In this document: positions 10,898 through 22,800 of the stretch, in pieces
Numbering within the stretch: the stretch's first letter is position 1
Layout of the letters: each line of letters begins with the position of its first letter
Assembly: GCF_947172395.1 (NCBI RefSeq)
Contig: NC_069106.1
Location: 7,998,001 to 8,062,000 of the forward strand
Source of the DNA: Bicyclus anynana
Taxonomy: Eukaryota > Arthropoda > Insecta > Lepidoptera > Nymphalidae
Reading direction: 5' to 3'
Length of the DNA: 64,000 nt
Position numbers and translations under genes: made by a program
Notes under the pieces: generated by a model
What the model was told of the DNA's origin: nothing
The model's database searches: none
What the model saw: the letters and a program-made list of their open reading frames with translations, nothing else

Positions 10898-13800
10898 CTA
10901 CGCGTCCACCACGTAATTGGGATGAACCACCAGCAAGGGGTCGTCTTCTATCTCTTGTTCAGACGACTTTTGAGTAGACTTGAGTCCAGTGGTCTGTAGT
11001 GGGATTATCACTTGGTCCTGAAACAAGTTCAGATTAATGTATTTCAAGTAGGTAGTAGTTATCTCAGACTAATTACAATAAGGACCTGCCCCACTAGACG
11101 TTACTTTTCTGTATATGATCAACGATCTAATGCGACGATGAAAACTGTCTCTATAGTATTGATGTTTCATAGTGGTTAGTAATCATGTTTGTCGGTTAAA
11201 GGGCTCCGTAAAAATACTTTCTTGTGTAGATGAATGGTGTAAAAAACGGTCAAAAACTTTTAGTTTAGTATAAGATATATGCCTAATCTAAGCATGTTTT
11301 CTTCACAAAATGACAGACAATTTCGTTCGTGAATTTTAGTGTTATACTAGTCCTTATGTAATTAGTCTGAGGTAGTTATTTACACTTATGAATCGTTAAG
11401 ATTATCCTAAAGTGACGAATTGGCAATAGAAAAAGCAAGGGGGCGGGGCCTTGGTATCTTCACATATGCAACTGTATGCTAAAGTGTTTGTATTAAAGGC
11501 AAATTGACCTTAATAACCATTACAAAGAGTAAACTTTAGTTAAGTACTAACTAAAATTGACTATAAAGTCTCTATTTTCTTTTAATTAAAATTTGATTTA
11601 ATAGAAAAAACATCGATCACACGCTCAGACAAATTATTGTATAGGACCTGCCTCGCTAGACGTTACTTTTCTGTCAAAGTATATGATCAACGATCTAATG
11701 CGATTATAAAAACTGTCTCTATAGAATCGATTTTAAATAGTTGTAATCGTGTTCGTCGAATAAAGCTCCGTAAATTTTTTTTTGTGTAGTTGAATGGTGT
11801 AAAAAACGGGCAAAAACTTCTAGTTTAGCATAAGATATATACCAAATATAACCTCGTTTTACTCAGAAATTGACAGACAATTTTGCTCGTGACTATGAGT
11901 GCGATACAGGTCCTTTGGTCTGAGATCACACGTGACAAATGGAACTTTTTTGAAAGAATTTTGCTTTATATCATGTATCCGACTACCAGCTTACCACTGA
12001 CTCTCGCACCACACATATCATACTCACGTGGTACATGAGCCTGTCGATGACCTTTTCGACGAGGGTCTTCCTCTCCAGCAGCTCGTCCTCGCTCTCGATG
12101 TGGCCCTGCCCCACCAGTCGCTCCAGGTACCAGCTCACCACTGCACTCTTGCGTGTCCCCGAACTATCTTCACCTGGATAACAAGATATAAGAACTGGTT
12201 CATAAACAAGCACAAATATAATGTGATGGGTGAAGGTCCATCTTCAGAAGGTCCCAGGACTTGTGACCTTTTAGAATGCATTAACACTTACTTCCCTGCC
12301 CGACATGTTCTCCATGCCCACACTAAACAAATTATGACCAATAATTACAACAAAAAACATTAACAGTAATTACAACACAAAACATTATTGCATAAAATCA
12401 CCAACACGACTAGCAGCGTGACGGTGTTCACGTTAATTAATGGTTTATAGTATAAGATGTTTGATTTACTTTAATAAGATTTTGGTACACATAAATGAAT
12501 ACACCGTTAAATGTAATATAGTGCTTTTAGAATTATTTACACCAACTAAATACAACCATAACCTAAAAACACCTTTGGGTCAGGTGCTTTTAGAGGCGGA
12601 CTTTTTGACGAGGTGAAAGCTGATTTATGTTGACATTTACATATAGCCAATAAAAATTGTAATAAATTTATATTATACTAAATACTAATTATAAATAAAT
12701 AATTTAATATTGATAAATTTTATATGAGCCGTGATAGCCCAGTAGATATGACCTCTGCCTCCAATTCCGGAGGGTGTGGGTTCGAATCCGGTCCGGGGCA
12801 TGCACCACCAACTTTTCAGAAATTAAGTATCACGTGTCTCAAACGGTGAAGGAAAAACATCGTGAGGAAACCTGCATATCAGAGAATTTTCTTAATTCTC
12901 TGCGTGTGTGAAGTCTGCCAATCCGCATTGGGCCAGCGTGATGGACTATTGGTCTAACCCCTCTCATTCTGAGAGGATATTCGAGCTCAGCAGTGAGCCG
13001 AATATGGGTTGATAATGATGAAATTTTATATTGATAGTTTTAAGTACCTTTGGACTCGGCCTCTGCTTCCTCTTTCCTCATGAAGACGACGAGCATGTTG
13101 CTCAGAGACTTGTACTCTTCGAAAGACAGCGTCAGCTTCTTCTTTGGTGCCTGCTCGCCGTTCACTTGCTCCTCTGAGATACAACAAAATACACACACAT
13201 TAATATATGTATTTAAAAAAAAGTCATTTATTTCAATTAGGCTTAGTTTACAAGCACATTTGAAAGGTCAGGATTATGTCATAATTTATTTTAATCTAGA
13301 AAGAAAGAAAGAATGGGGATGATGACTAGGTTTGAATATATTGATTTTTATGATACATTCGGGTAAATAAGGTCAATGTTAACTAATTTATACATAAAAA
13401 GCAAAGATTGACTGGATATTTGCAAAATAAATAAGATTATAAAATTTCAAAATCTACTAAAAATATTTTATCGTAATTAGATGAAAATTCATACAGATTT
13501 AGCTTCCTTACATTAAATGTGACATTTTTTACTACGTGAACTATAAACATAAACGCAGAAATAACAAAGATATTAGTAATTTTGTTTAAACGCCCATACA
13601 AAATTAACGATCATTAATTGCCTACGACGTCATAAGTTCGTACCATTTTGTATGGGGTGTTTTTCAGGGATCCGCGGAAGCGTCACAAATCTGACTCTTT
13701 AAATCCCTGTAGCTCCGAAAGTAATGATCGCAGATACCTTGTTACTTTTACAAAATTGCTTTACTATTAGGATACTCTTAATTTATATACAATTTAAAAA

Positions 13801-16800
13801 ACTGTCATCATCCCTATTCTTTAATGGTATTCTATTGTAGGAAATAGTCGTCTGAGACGGATATGACGTCGCTCGATCTCGTGTTGGCTTGTGCCGACGC
13901 TAGAAGAAAGAAAGAAAGAAAGAAAAAACATTTATTTAAAAAATTGTGCCATACACCACAATGCCTAAGTAAGCACTATTGTTGTGTCTGATGCTTCAAC
14001 CACCTGATCAATTGAAAATCAAAACTAAAGTAGTTGAAGCATCAAAAACCACTTCGTCATGTTTGGCACAACCTTGAAAAAAGGTAACAGCTCAGCATTG
14101 TGCCGCATAAACCGGCTAGGTGGCGCGACTTGCTTTCGTAAAGAGTAGGGATTTAGAGAGGGGCAGCGATCGGTTGGCGGGAACGACTTGCGATATAAGG
14201 CGCTCGTCGTACGGTCGGCTTCAGTATTTTCGTAGCGTTCGAGCCGTCCATATTTTTTGTTGTGTAATACTTGGGATAGTGACTTGAGTGAAAAAGGGGT
14301 GTGTTGGTTAAGTGTCAAAGACGTCTTTAACCCTACACACAACGTTCACAAGTGCGTGACTTCATTCAAGTCTCTGCCATTTTAGGGTCTTATTTTGGTT
14401 ACAGTTCGATTTGTTAATTAAGTTGTCCTGACAAATATTGTGTTGTTTGTCGTTGTTCAACATTGGTTTTCTTTTTTTTTTAAATCCACTTTTGAAGTTC
14501 CTGCCAAAAGTATGTCCAATTTTTTTACAAGTTAGCGCTTGACTGCAATCTCACCTGTTCTTAAGTGATGATGCTATTTAAGATGGAAGCGGGCTAACTC
14601 ATAAGAAGGAGGATAAAAACGCTAAATCGCTTGGCGGTACATCTTTGCCAGTAGAGTGGTAGCTAGCCACGGCCGAATGGTGACAATAATAATCATCTAT
14701 ACTAATATTATAAAGCTAAAGAGTTTGTTTGTTTGTTTAATTGAACGCGCTAATCTCAGGAACTACTGGTCCGATTTGAAAAATTCTTTCAGTGTTAGAT
14801 AGCCCATTTATCGAGGAAGGCTATGAGCTGTGTATATTATCCCCGTATTCCTACGGGAACCGGAACCACGCGGGTGAAACCGCGCGGCGTCAACTAGTAA
14901 ATGTATATTACCACTGCTAGTTCCATTGGGTGTGTCTTGATCCACGTCCATACTAGGCTCATACTGCGGGTCCTCCTCGTCCAGATGTATATCCGGCTGT
15001 TCCACCCGGATTATTGATTTGTTGAGTAATCTGAAAGATTAGAAATAACTTTAAAGTGAAAAGCCTCAAATAACTTAGTGGTAAAGGGGTTCGGACTAAT
15101 CACCGAGGGTCGGTGGTTCGATCAACGAAGGACTATAGGTGTACCCACTCCTAACTCAGTCTTTTCCGACTAATAGGAGGGGAACGGGAAAAATGTCGAA
15201 TGTGCAAGTGGAAGGTCATAAGAGAAGAGGAAGGCCAAAGAAGAGATGGTTGGATTGTGTGAAAGAGGATGTGTGTAAAAGGAGTGGATGATGAGTTGAC
15301 AAGTAATAGAGACGAATGGAAAAGATTGACATATGTTTCCGACCCCACTAAAGTGGGTGGGTGGATTTACAAGACGGAGGTCCTGGGTTCGATCCCCGTC
15401 TGGGCCGATTGAGATTTTCTTAATTGGTCCAGGTCTGGTAAGGTTGCGGTCGTGTCTAGTTACCACCCTACCGGCAAAGACGTACCGCCAAGCGATTTAG
15501 CGTTCCGGTACGATGCCGTATAGAAACCGAAAGGTGTGTGGATTTTCTTCCTCCTCCAAACAAGTTAGCCCGCTTCCATCTTAGACTGCATCATCACTTA
15601 CCATCAGGTGAGATTGTAGTCAAGGGCTAACTTGTAAAGAATAAAAAAAATAAAAAAAAAGGGACGCCTGGCAGATGTGAAACATCGACATTATTCTGTA
15701 AAAGTCAAACAACACTGTATACACTACGGAGTATACACTATAAGTATCCGAGCTCAGTGTAGCAAGAGGCTTAGCGCCGGATCGAGTGGGAGAGAATCGC
15801 ACAGTCGATTGCGCATGGCGACGCGTCGCCACACCGTACACACTACTGCATATAGAGCCCGTGTGTGTGGTGAGCTGGTACCCTGACCTGTGCGCCTCGT
15901 GGACGTGGTGCGGCGTGACGTGTCCGCTGCAGTGCATCTTGGCGAGCGCCTCAGCCAGGCGCACCATGGACTCCAGCTGGCGCACGGTGATGCGCCACGC
16001 GCCGCCCGCCGGCCCCCCGCCCCCGGCGCCCCCGCCCCGCGCGCGCAGCGAGCTGTAGTACTCCACTAGCAGCTTGCCCGCTTCCTGTATAACAAAAAAA
16101 AAAAAAAAAAAGCCTATTTTTCCAGTACTTATATACAATTTTATGAGAGTTACCTACTTTTAAAAATTAGTTTATGGTATTTATTAAAAAAAAACTATAT
16201 TTTGTCAACAAGAATGTCCACCACCTCTCAGATCATACGAAGACGTAAGCGTGACGACAGCAGGAAGCAAGCTTGTCTCGACGTGAGACGATTACGTTTC
16301 CGATTAATACACGTGAGGAATAGGCTAGTTGACACTTTTTTTTCAAATGGTCGTAAATAATTCTACTAGATTGACTAAAAAAAATTTCATATATTTTTGA
16401 GATGTGATTACATGAAAATTTTAACTTTTAAATATGTTTTTCACAATACGAGCCAAAACGCCTGTCGGCCATGACAGTCTACATTTCAACTGTTTCATGA
16501 CGTCACTATAGTTATAAATACCATACAAACAGAGCGTTTGACAAAAATATTAGATAACAATTAGTTTAAGGTGCATCAAGTGTGTTAGTGACGTCACAAA
16601 ATGGACGACAACGTTTTTGACGTTTGGAAAATTTAAAAAAATTCGTGATATTTAAATTAAGTTTTATAAGAAATCCTTAACTTTTATTAATTGATATAGA
16701 TATATTTCAGACCCTTATTCCATCCAAACTGCGAAGCGGCTCTCAGCCGCTTCGCAGTTTGGATCGTGCCGCGATGCAAGAACCAGCTCATGACTAAGGG

Positions 16801-19800
16801 CCCCGTATGGGTTCGAAACTAGTCGGGCATACTCCGACGTAATATCACGTGAGTTTTAGCCGTGTTTCATAATCAATTAATATGAATAACACTCACGATA
16901 GTTTAAATTCTAAAATAGTCATCTACCGTATTTCATACAAAGACCTCCGAGTTGACATTTATGCACTCATGATAATTTGAAATAAAAAAATACTTCTCAC
17001 TTACCTCAGTGATAAGAGGCTTGAAAGACCTCGCAAAGGCGATATACCGCAGCAGATCCTCCCTCGAATACACACAATCATACGTTTCCTCCTTATTACA
17101 ATGCAAATCTACGATCTTCCTCGCAATAGCGTAGTCTACCATTTCACTGCTCTCATCAATTAATATGAAGAATAGATCGAATCTTGACATGATGGGGGCA
17201 CTCAATGTGACGTTCTGTTGGAGTGATTTTGCGCGGTCGTATCGACCCCCTACGGGGTTTGCGGCGGCTAGTATCGATGTGCGCGCGTTAAGGGTCGCTC
17301 GAACTCCAGCCTGTATAAATAAATCACATATGAATGAATTAATCTAAATATATAAAAGCGAAAAGTCATTTATCAAGAAATCTCGAAAACTGCTTGACGT
17401 CCAAAAACTAAGTTTGGCATATTCACTAAGAACGGATTTTGCGATGGGGCCGGATTAAGGAGTTTTAAGGGCGAACGAATGTAACAAGGGCGGGCGTCTG
17501 CTAGTTCACGTACTAAAGAGACTCATTTAATCCAGGCAACTTTGGTAGTGAGATTTATGGCAGAGACCAGCGTCTATGGGAGATACATCAGCGTTTATGG
17601 CTGATGCACCAGCGTTTATGGCTGATGCAACAGCGTTTATGGCTGATGCAACAGCGTTTATGGCTGATGCACCAGCGTTTATGGTTGATACACCAGCATT
17701 TATGGCAGATACACCAGCGTTTATGGCAGATACACCAGCGTTTATGGCTGATATACCAGCGTCTATGGCAAATACACTAGCGTTTAGAAGGTAGGAGGGG
17801 TTTTTATCCCATCCCATCCCAACCCTTCCCATCCTATCCCATCAAATCTTCGAAAACTCATGTAAAGGAACTTCGTTACAAGGGTCAGGGGGCCTTTTGA
17901 GGTAGGGGAGGGGGTGTCTTTTTGGGGTCGGGGGTCCTATTGGGGTCAGGGGGTCTTTTGGGGACGGGGGCCTTTTGGGGTCGAGGGACCTTTTGAGGTC
18001 AGGGAATCTTTTAGAGTCGAGGGGCCTTTTGGGATCTGGGGGGCTTTTGGGGCTGGGGGGGTTCAAATCTCCCAGACCACCCGTATAGCGTAACTATAGC
18101 AAAAAGTGTCGTTACAAATTTTTGGTCTTCATTTTTACCGTCTTACCCTTTCGCAACGCGCGATAAGGAACTTTGTTTCAAAAAAATAATTCAGGTACCT
18201 TAGCCAACGAGATGGTCTGCTGTTCCATGGCCTCGTGTATGGCGACCTGGTCCCCGGGGTCCATCTTGTCGAACTCGTCGATGCAGCACACGCCGTTGTC
18301 GGCTAACATCAACGCGCCCGCCTCGATTACGAAGTCGAAAGATTCCTCATCCTGAATAGAAGAAACCCATATTTTATCAACCACAATACTATGGGCAGGA
18401 TAATATATAGTCTGCCGATGCGAATTGGACCAGCGTGGTGGACTATATGGCTTAACCCGATGAGTCGAAAAAGGAGTATAGTCTAAATAAATATGACTAT
18501 AATATTATAAAAGCGAAAGTTATTTGCAAAATATATCTGGGTGTAGTTTGTTCCATCTCCAATTATACGAGTAATTTTGTCATAAGTTATTATACTCTGT
18601 AGATAATATCTTCGGACGAAACGACTCGTATAATTGGAGATAGAACAAACTTACCTAAAGTAAAGTTCTATCCAAATTAGTTATTTCGTCTGAAGATATT
18701 AATTTCTGTAAATAATATTTTCGGCCGAAACGACTTGTATAATTGGAGATGGAACAAACTTACCTAAAGTGAAGTTCATCCTAATTATACTAGTAATTTC
18801 GTCGGAAGATATTGTCTGTACAAAATATCTTCAGACTAAACGACTCGTATAATTGGAGATGGATCAAAGTTATCTAAAGAGATCTTCAATTAATTCTTAT
18901 TATACTAGTAGTTTCGTCTGAAGATATCATACTTCGTAGATAATATCTTCGGGCGAAACGAGTCGTATAATTATTAGTGATTAAACAAACTTAGCTGAAG
19001 TTAAGTTTTATCCTAATTATACGAGTACTTCAGAGTGATCTCGCTCACTTGCTTCAGCAGTTGAGACTTGGCGGTACTCGGGTCGCCCACTGTACACACG
19101 TTTGTGTCACCGTACAGTTGTTCCTGAGAGATAGTTACCTTGACAACAGCGGCAGTGAGACCGGCCGCAGAAGACGCCTTGCCGCTGGTGTACACTGCGC
19201 GGGGAGTGATCTCGCTCACTTGCTTCAGCAGCTGAGACTTGGCGGTACTCGGGTCGCCCACTATACACACGTTGATGTCGCCACGTAAGGTTGTACCTGT
19301 AAAAGATGAATTAGGAATGAATGAAATTGTACTAGTGGTATAAAAGAAAAAATCATAACTAACACATCACAGAGTATCATCATACAAAAAAAAAATTTTA
19401 ATAAAAAAAATTCAACCGACTTCCAACTCAAAAAATAACTTTAACTAAAAAGCAAAAAATAACATCCTACCTATGTGCTACCTTCTGATCAGTTTGAAGG
19501 CGGTGCCAAGCCAGTGATGTTTTAATTAAACACGTTTAAACTACAAAATTTCTGTGGTTATTCCAGAAACAGCTTTAATTAAAACACGACACTGGCTTGG
19601 CACCGCCTTCAAACTGATCAGAAGGTAGCACATAGGTAGGATGTTATTTTTTGCTTTTTAGTTAAAGTTATTTTTTGAGTTGGAAGTCGGTTGAATTTTT
19701 TTTATTAAAATTTTTATTTTTTTATTTTTAGTGTTAGCATACCTACTGCGTGTGTACAGTCACAACCTATCTAAGTGGAAAGTTCTTATCAATACAAAAT

Positions 19801-22800
19801 TATCAAGTCCAAACACAAGGTAGCTACTGTGAACCGTCGAGGAGTTCTCTTCACTGTTCCTCGTCTTCATCACCAGACCCTTAATACAGTCATAATCCAT
19901 CTAGGTGGTAAGTTCTCATCAATACAAAATTATCAAGTCCAAACACAAGGTAGCTACTGTGAACCGTCGAGGAGTTCTCTTCACTGTCCCTCGTCTTCAT
20001 CACCAGACCCTTAATACAGTCACAACCCATATAGGTGGAAAGTACTCATCAATACAAATTAATCAAGCCCAAACAAAAGGTGACTGCTGTAAATCCTTGA
20101 CGAGTTCCATCGTCTGTGTTTCGGCTCCATCATCAGACCAACTCCAAACCTTCATAAAGTTGTAGTGGTTTAAAATACCTTATGGAAACACTAACAAACG
20201 CACTAGCCGTCTCTACAACTTTCGAAAGTTCCCCTCAATTTCTCCAGGATGCCATCATCATATCCTGACATGAAAAAAATGGGACCACCCTGGAAGTAAA
20301 CCCTTTAAAACAAAAAAAGAATTTTTAAAATCGGTCAAAAGATAAGTGTCGATTTGTACCTCGCACCGGTGATGCGCCTAGCGGATTTTTTTAAAATCAT
20401 AAGTGGCAAAGACTGATTACGTAACCGATATAACCATAAGAAACCCCCCAATGTCACCGGTGCCAGATTTTGGGGCACGCTTCAACGAATTGTCTCCGCC
20501 CCATGAAGTGTGTGCGATGCCAGCGAATGCACCAGAGGAGGACCAAGGGACGAGCTCCCAACTTGCGCGAATTGTGGAAAATCCCACCTGGCAAGCGATA
20601 AGGCTTGTAGGGTGATGAGGAAGAGGGGATCACTCTCCCCCTCAGACCAATTATAGAAGGACCTGTATCGCACTCATAGTCTCGAACAAAATTGTCTGTC
20701 ATTTTCTGAAGAAAACGAGCTTAGATTTGGTATATATCTTATACTAAACAAGAAATTTTAGCCCGTTTTTTACACAATTCAATTACAAAAAAAGGTATTT
20801 TTACGGAGGTCAGATAGTATAGAGACAGTTTTTATAATCGCATTAGATCGTTGATCATATACTTTGACAGAAAATTAACGTCTAGCGAGGCAGGTCTTAT
20901 ACAATAATTGGTCTGAGCTCTCCTCCGACCACGCCCCGGAGCACCACATTTCCAATAGGCCAGACGCGACCAGATGTCCCAAAGAGCACGAACAAGCGCC
21001 ATCCAGAGCTCAGCAGCGCGCTGCTGAAACACAGCGCCCCCCCCCCCCCACACGGAAAAAGGGAGGGCCCTGCGCAACAGACAAAAGGCACCCACCACCC
21101 TCCTTCAGAGCCCACAGTACAGTGCCACAAGCTCTATCGTCCTCCAGACCAGAAGCGACCAGAAGCAGATGTCTGGTCTGGAGGACGGCAGAGCTACAAG
21201 CGGCACCTACCGCTGCCCCTAAATTTTAGTACCCCGTCCAGGAGAGAGGAGGAACGGAGCTTACCCCAGCACCCCCCACATCTATCTCATCGCAACCCCC
21301 AGTATCAGCCCCCCAAATTCTTTACGCACCACACAATTCGTTACGTCACTTGATATAACGAACAAGTTTACCTTCAACAGTAGTCTTGGCGACGCCACCA
21401 AACAACATGAGCAGTATCCCTCTCTTGACCTCGTTGTTGCCATGGATACTGGGGAACAGGCTCGCGATCAGATTGTTGTACAAGTTCCGATCCCGGGACA
21501 TTTCGTATACCTGGAGACAGATACAGTCATCACATATGTGCTTTGGAGCTTAAGAGTGTGCAATATGTAATTTGGTGGTTACAAATGGTTCCCGATCTCA
21601 GATTCTGGAAAAGTTAGGAGCCTGACATTTGGGTAAATGATATTTCAAAGTGTTAGCTTCGTTATGACTATACAAAATACACAATTTGTAAAACTTTTCT
21701 CGGTAGTTTATTTTTTTGAAAAATACATGTTTTGCTCACATTTTGCTTTCAATCTCAGGAAAAGTAAACTTATTTTCTTAAATTTTTGTTTTGTATAAAA
21801 AATTAGGTATATATCTTAAAAATGGCCATTTTGTTTTTCGTTATGTTGTTTAATTTACTTGCAATTAGGTAAAAATGGTTTTGGCGCTCACGTCAATCGC
21901 TCCGTGCTTTTCACTCACGTGAAAGTCATAATTCGGCGTCTCGTTTGCGCTTCGAATTTTATCCATATAGTACCGACGCGCTGCGCGCTCTTAAGATTGA
22001 TTTGTAAGGTTGTGGTGGAACCAGCCTGGACTCCGCCACACTCAAAGGTTCCAGCACAACTGTGACGCAGACTACCTCACACCACTTAGCATAGAAGAAG
22101 ACACAGTACCTTGTCCCACTCCTTGTCAGTCATCTGCTTGCGCATGTCTTCGGTGGTGAGGTCGTCGGTGGCCAGGTCGGCGGTGCCGAAGCGACGCGAC
22201 GTGGCCTGCACGCTGCATGCTAGGAATGCTGTCCTGGAATTTACAAGTCACAGGTCCTGGGTTCAATCCTTCGCTGGATTTAAGGTACTCTTAATAATTG
22301 GTCCAGGTCTAACTAGAGGCTTCAGCCGTGGCTAATTACCACCCTACCGGCAATGTCATGAAACAGTTGAACAGTTGTCATGGCCAACAGGCGTTTTGGC
22401 TCATATTGTCAAAAACATATTTAAAAACTAAAATTTTCATGTAACGTTTCAAAAAAATATGAACCAATTTTTTGCAGTCTAGTAGAATGATAATGAACTA
22501 CATAAGACTATTTGAAAAAGTATCAACTAGCGTGTAGAAACCGAATGTGGATTTTCATCCTCCTACAAGTTAGCCCTATATATATATAACTTAAAGTATA
22601 TAGATAGATAGATTTGTTTATATTAGAAAAATAAGGTCAATACATACTTGTAATGCAGCTCTCTCACGCCCAAGGCTTTGAGACCCTTGATGCCTTCCAT
22701 CTGTCCCTCATTACCCTGGCGGGTCCGGGTGGTGAGCTCCGCTTTAGCCCCGGGCAAAGACAGGGAGCCTACATCAGGGACTACTATGAGCGTGCCCGTG

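Noticed and set aside
12727..12800. tRNA gene calls at A box/B box pairs, here and at 1693, 6150, 15361, 41560 and 51965
   Set aside because: Each is followed by a shared long body and recurs many times, and no acceptor stem pairs. They are SINE heads.
15620..16138. A 172-residue minus-strand protein
   Set aside because: It is MCM6 exon 11 with intron on both sides.
17527..17832. Repeat protein of INAGVSA heptads
   Set aside because: Product of a 21-bp minisatellite within an MCM6 intron, open on both strands.
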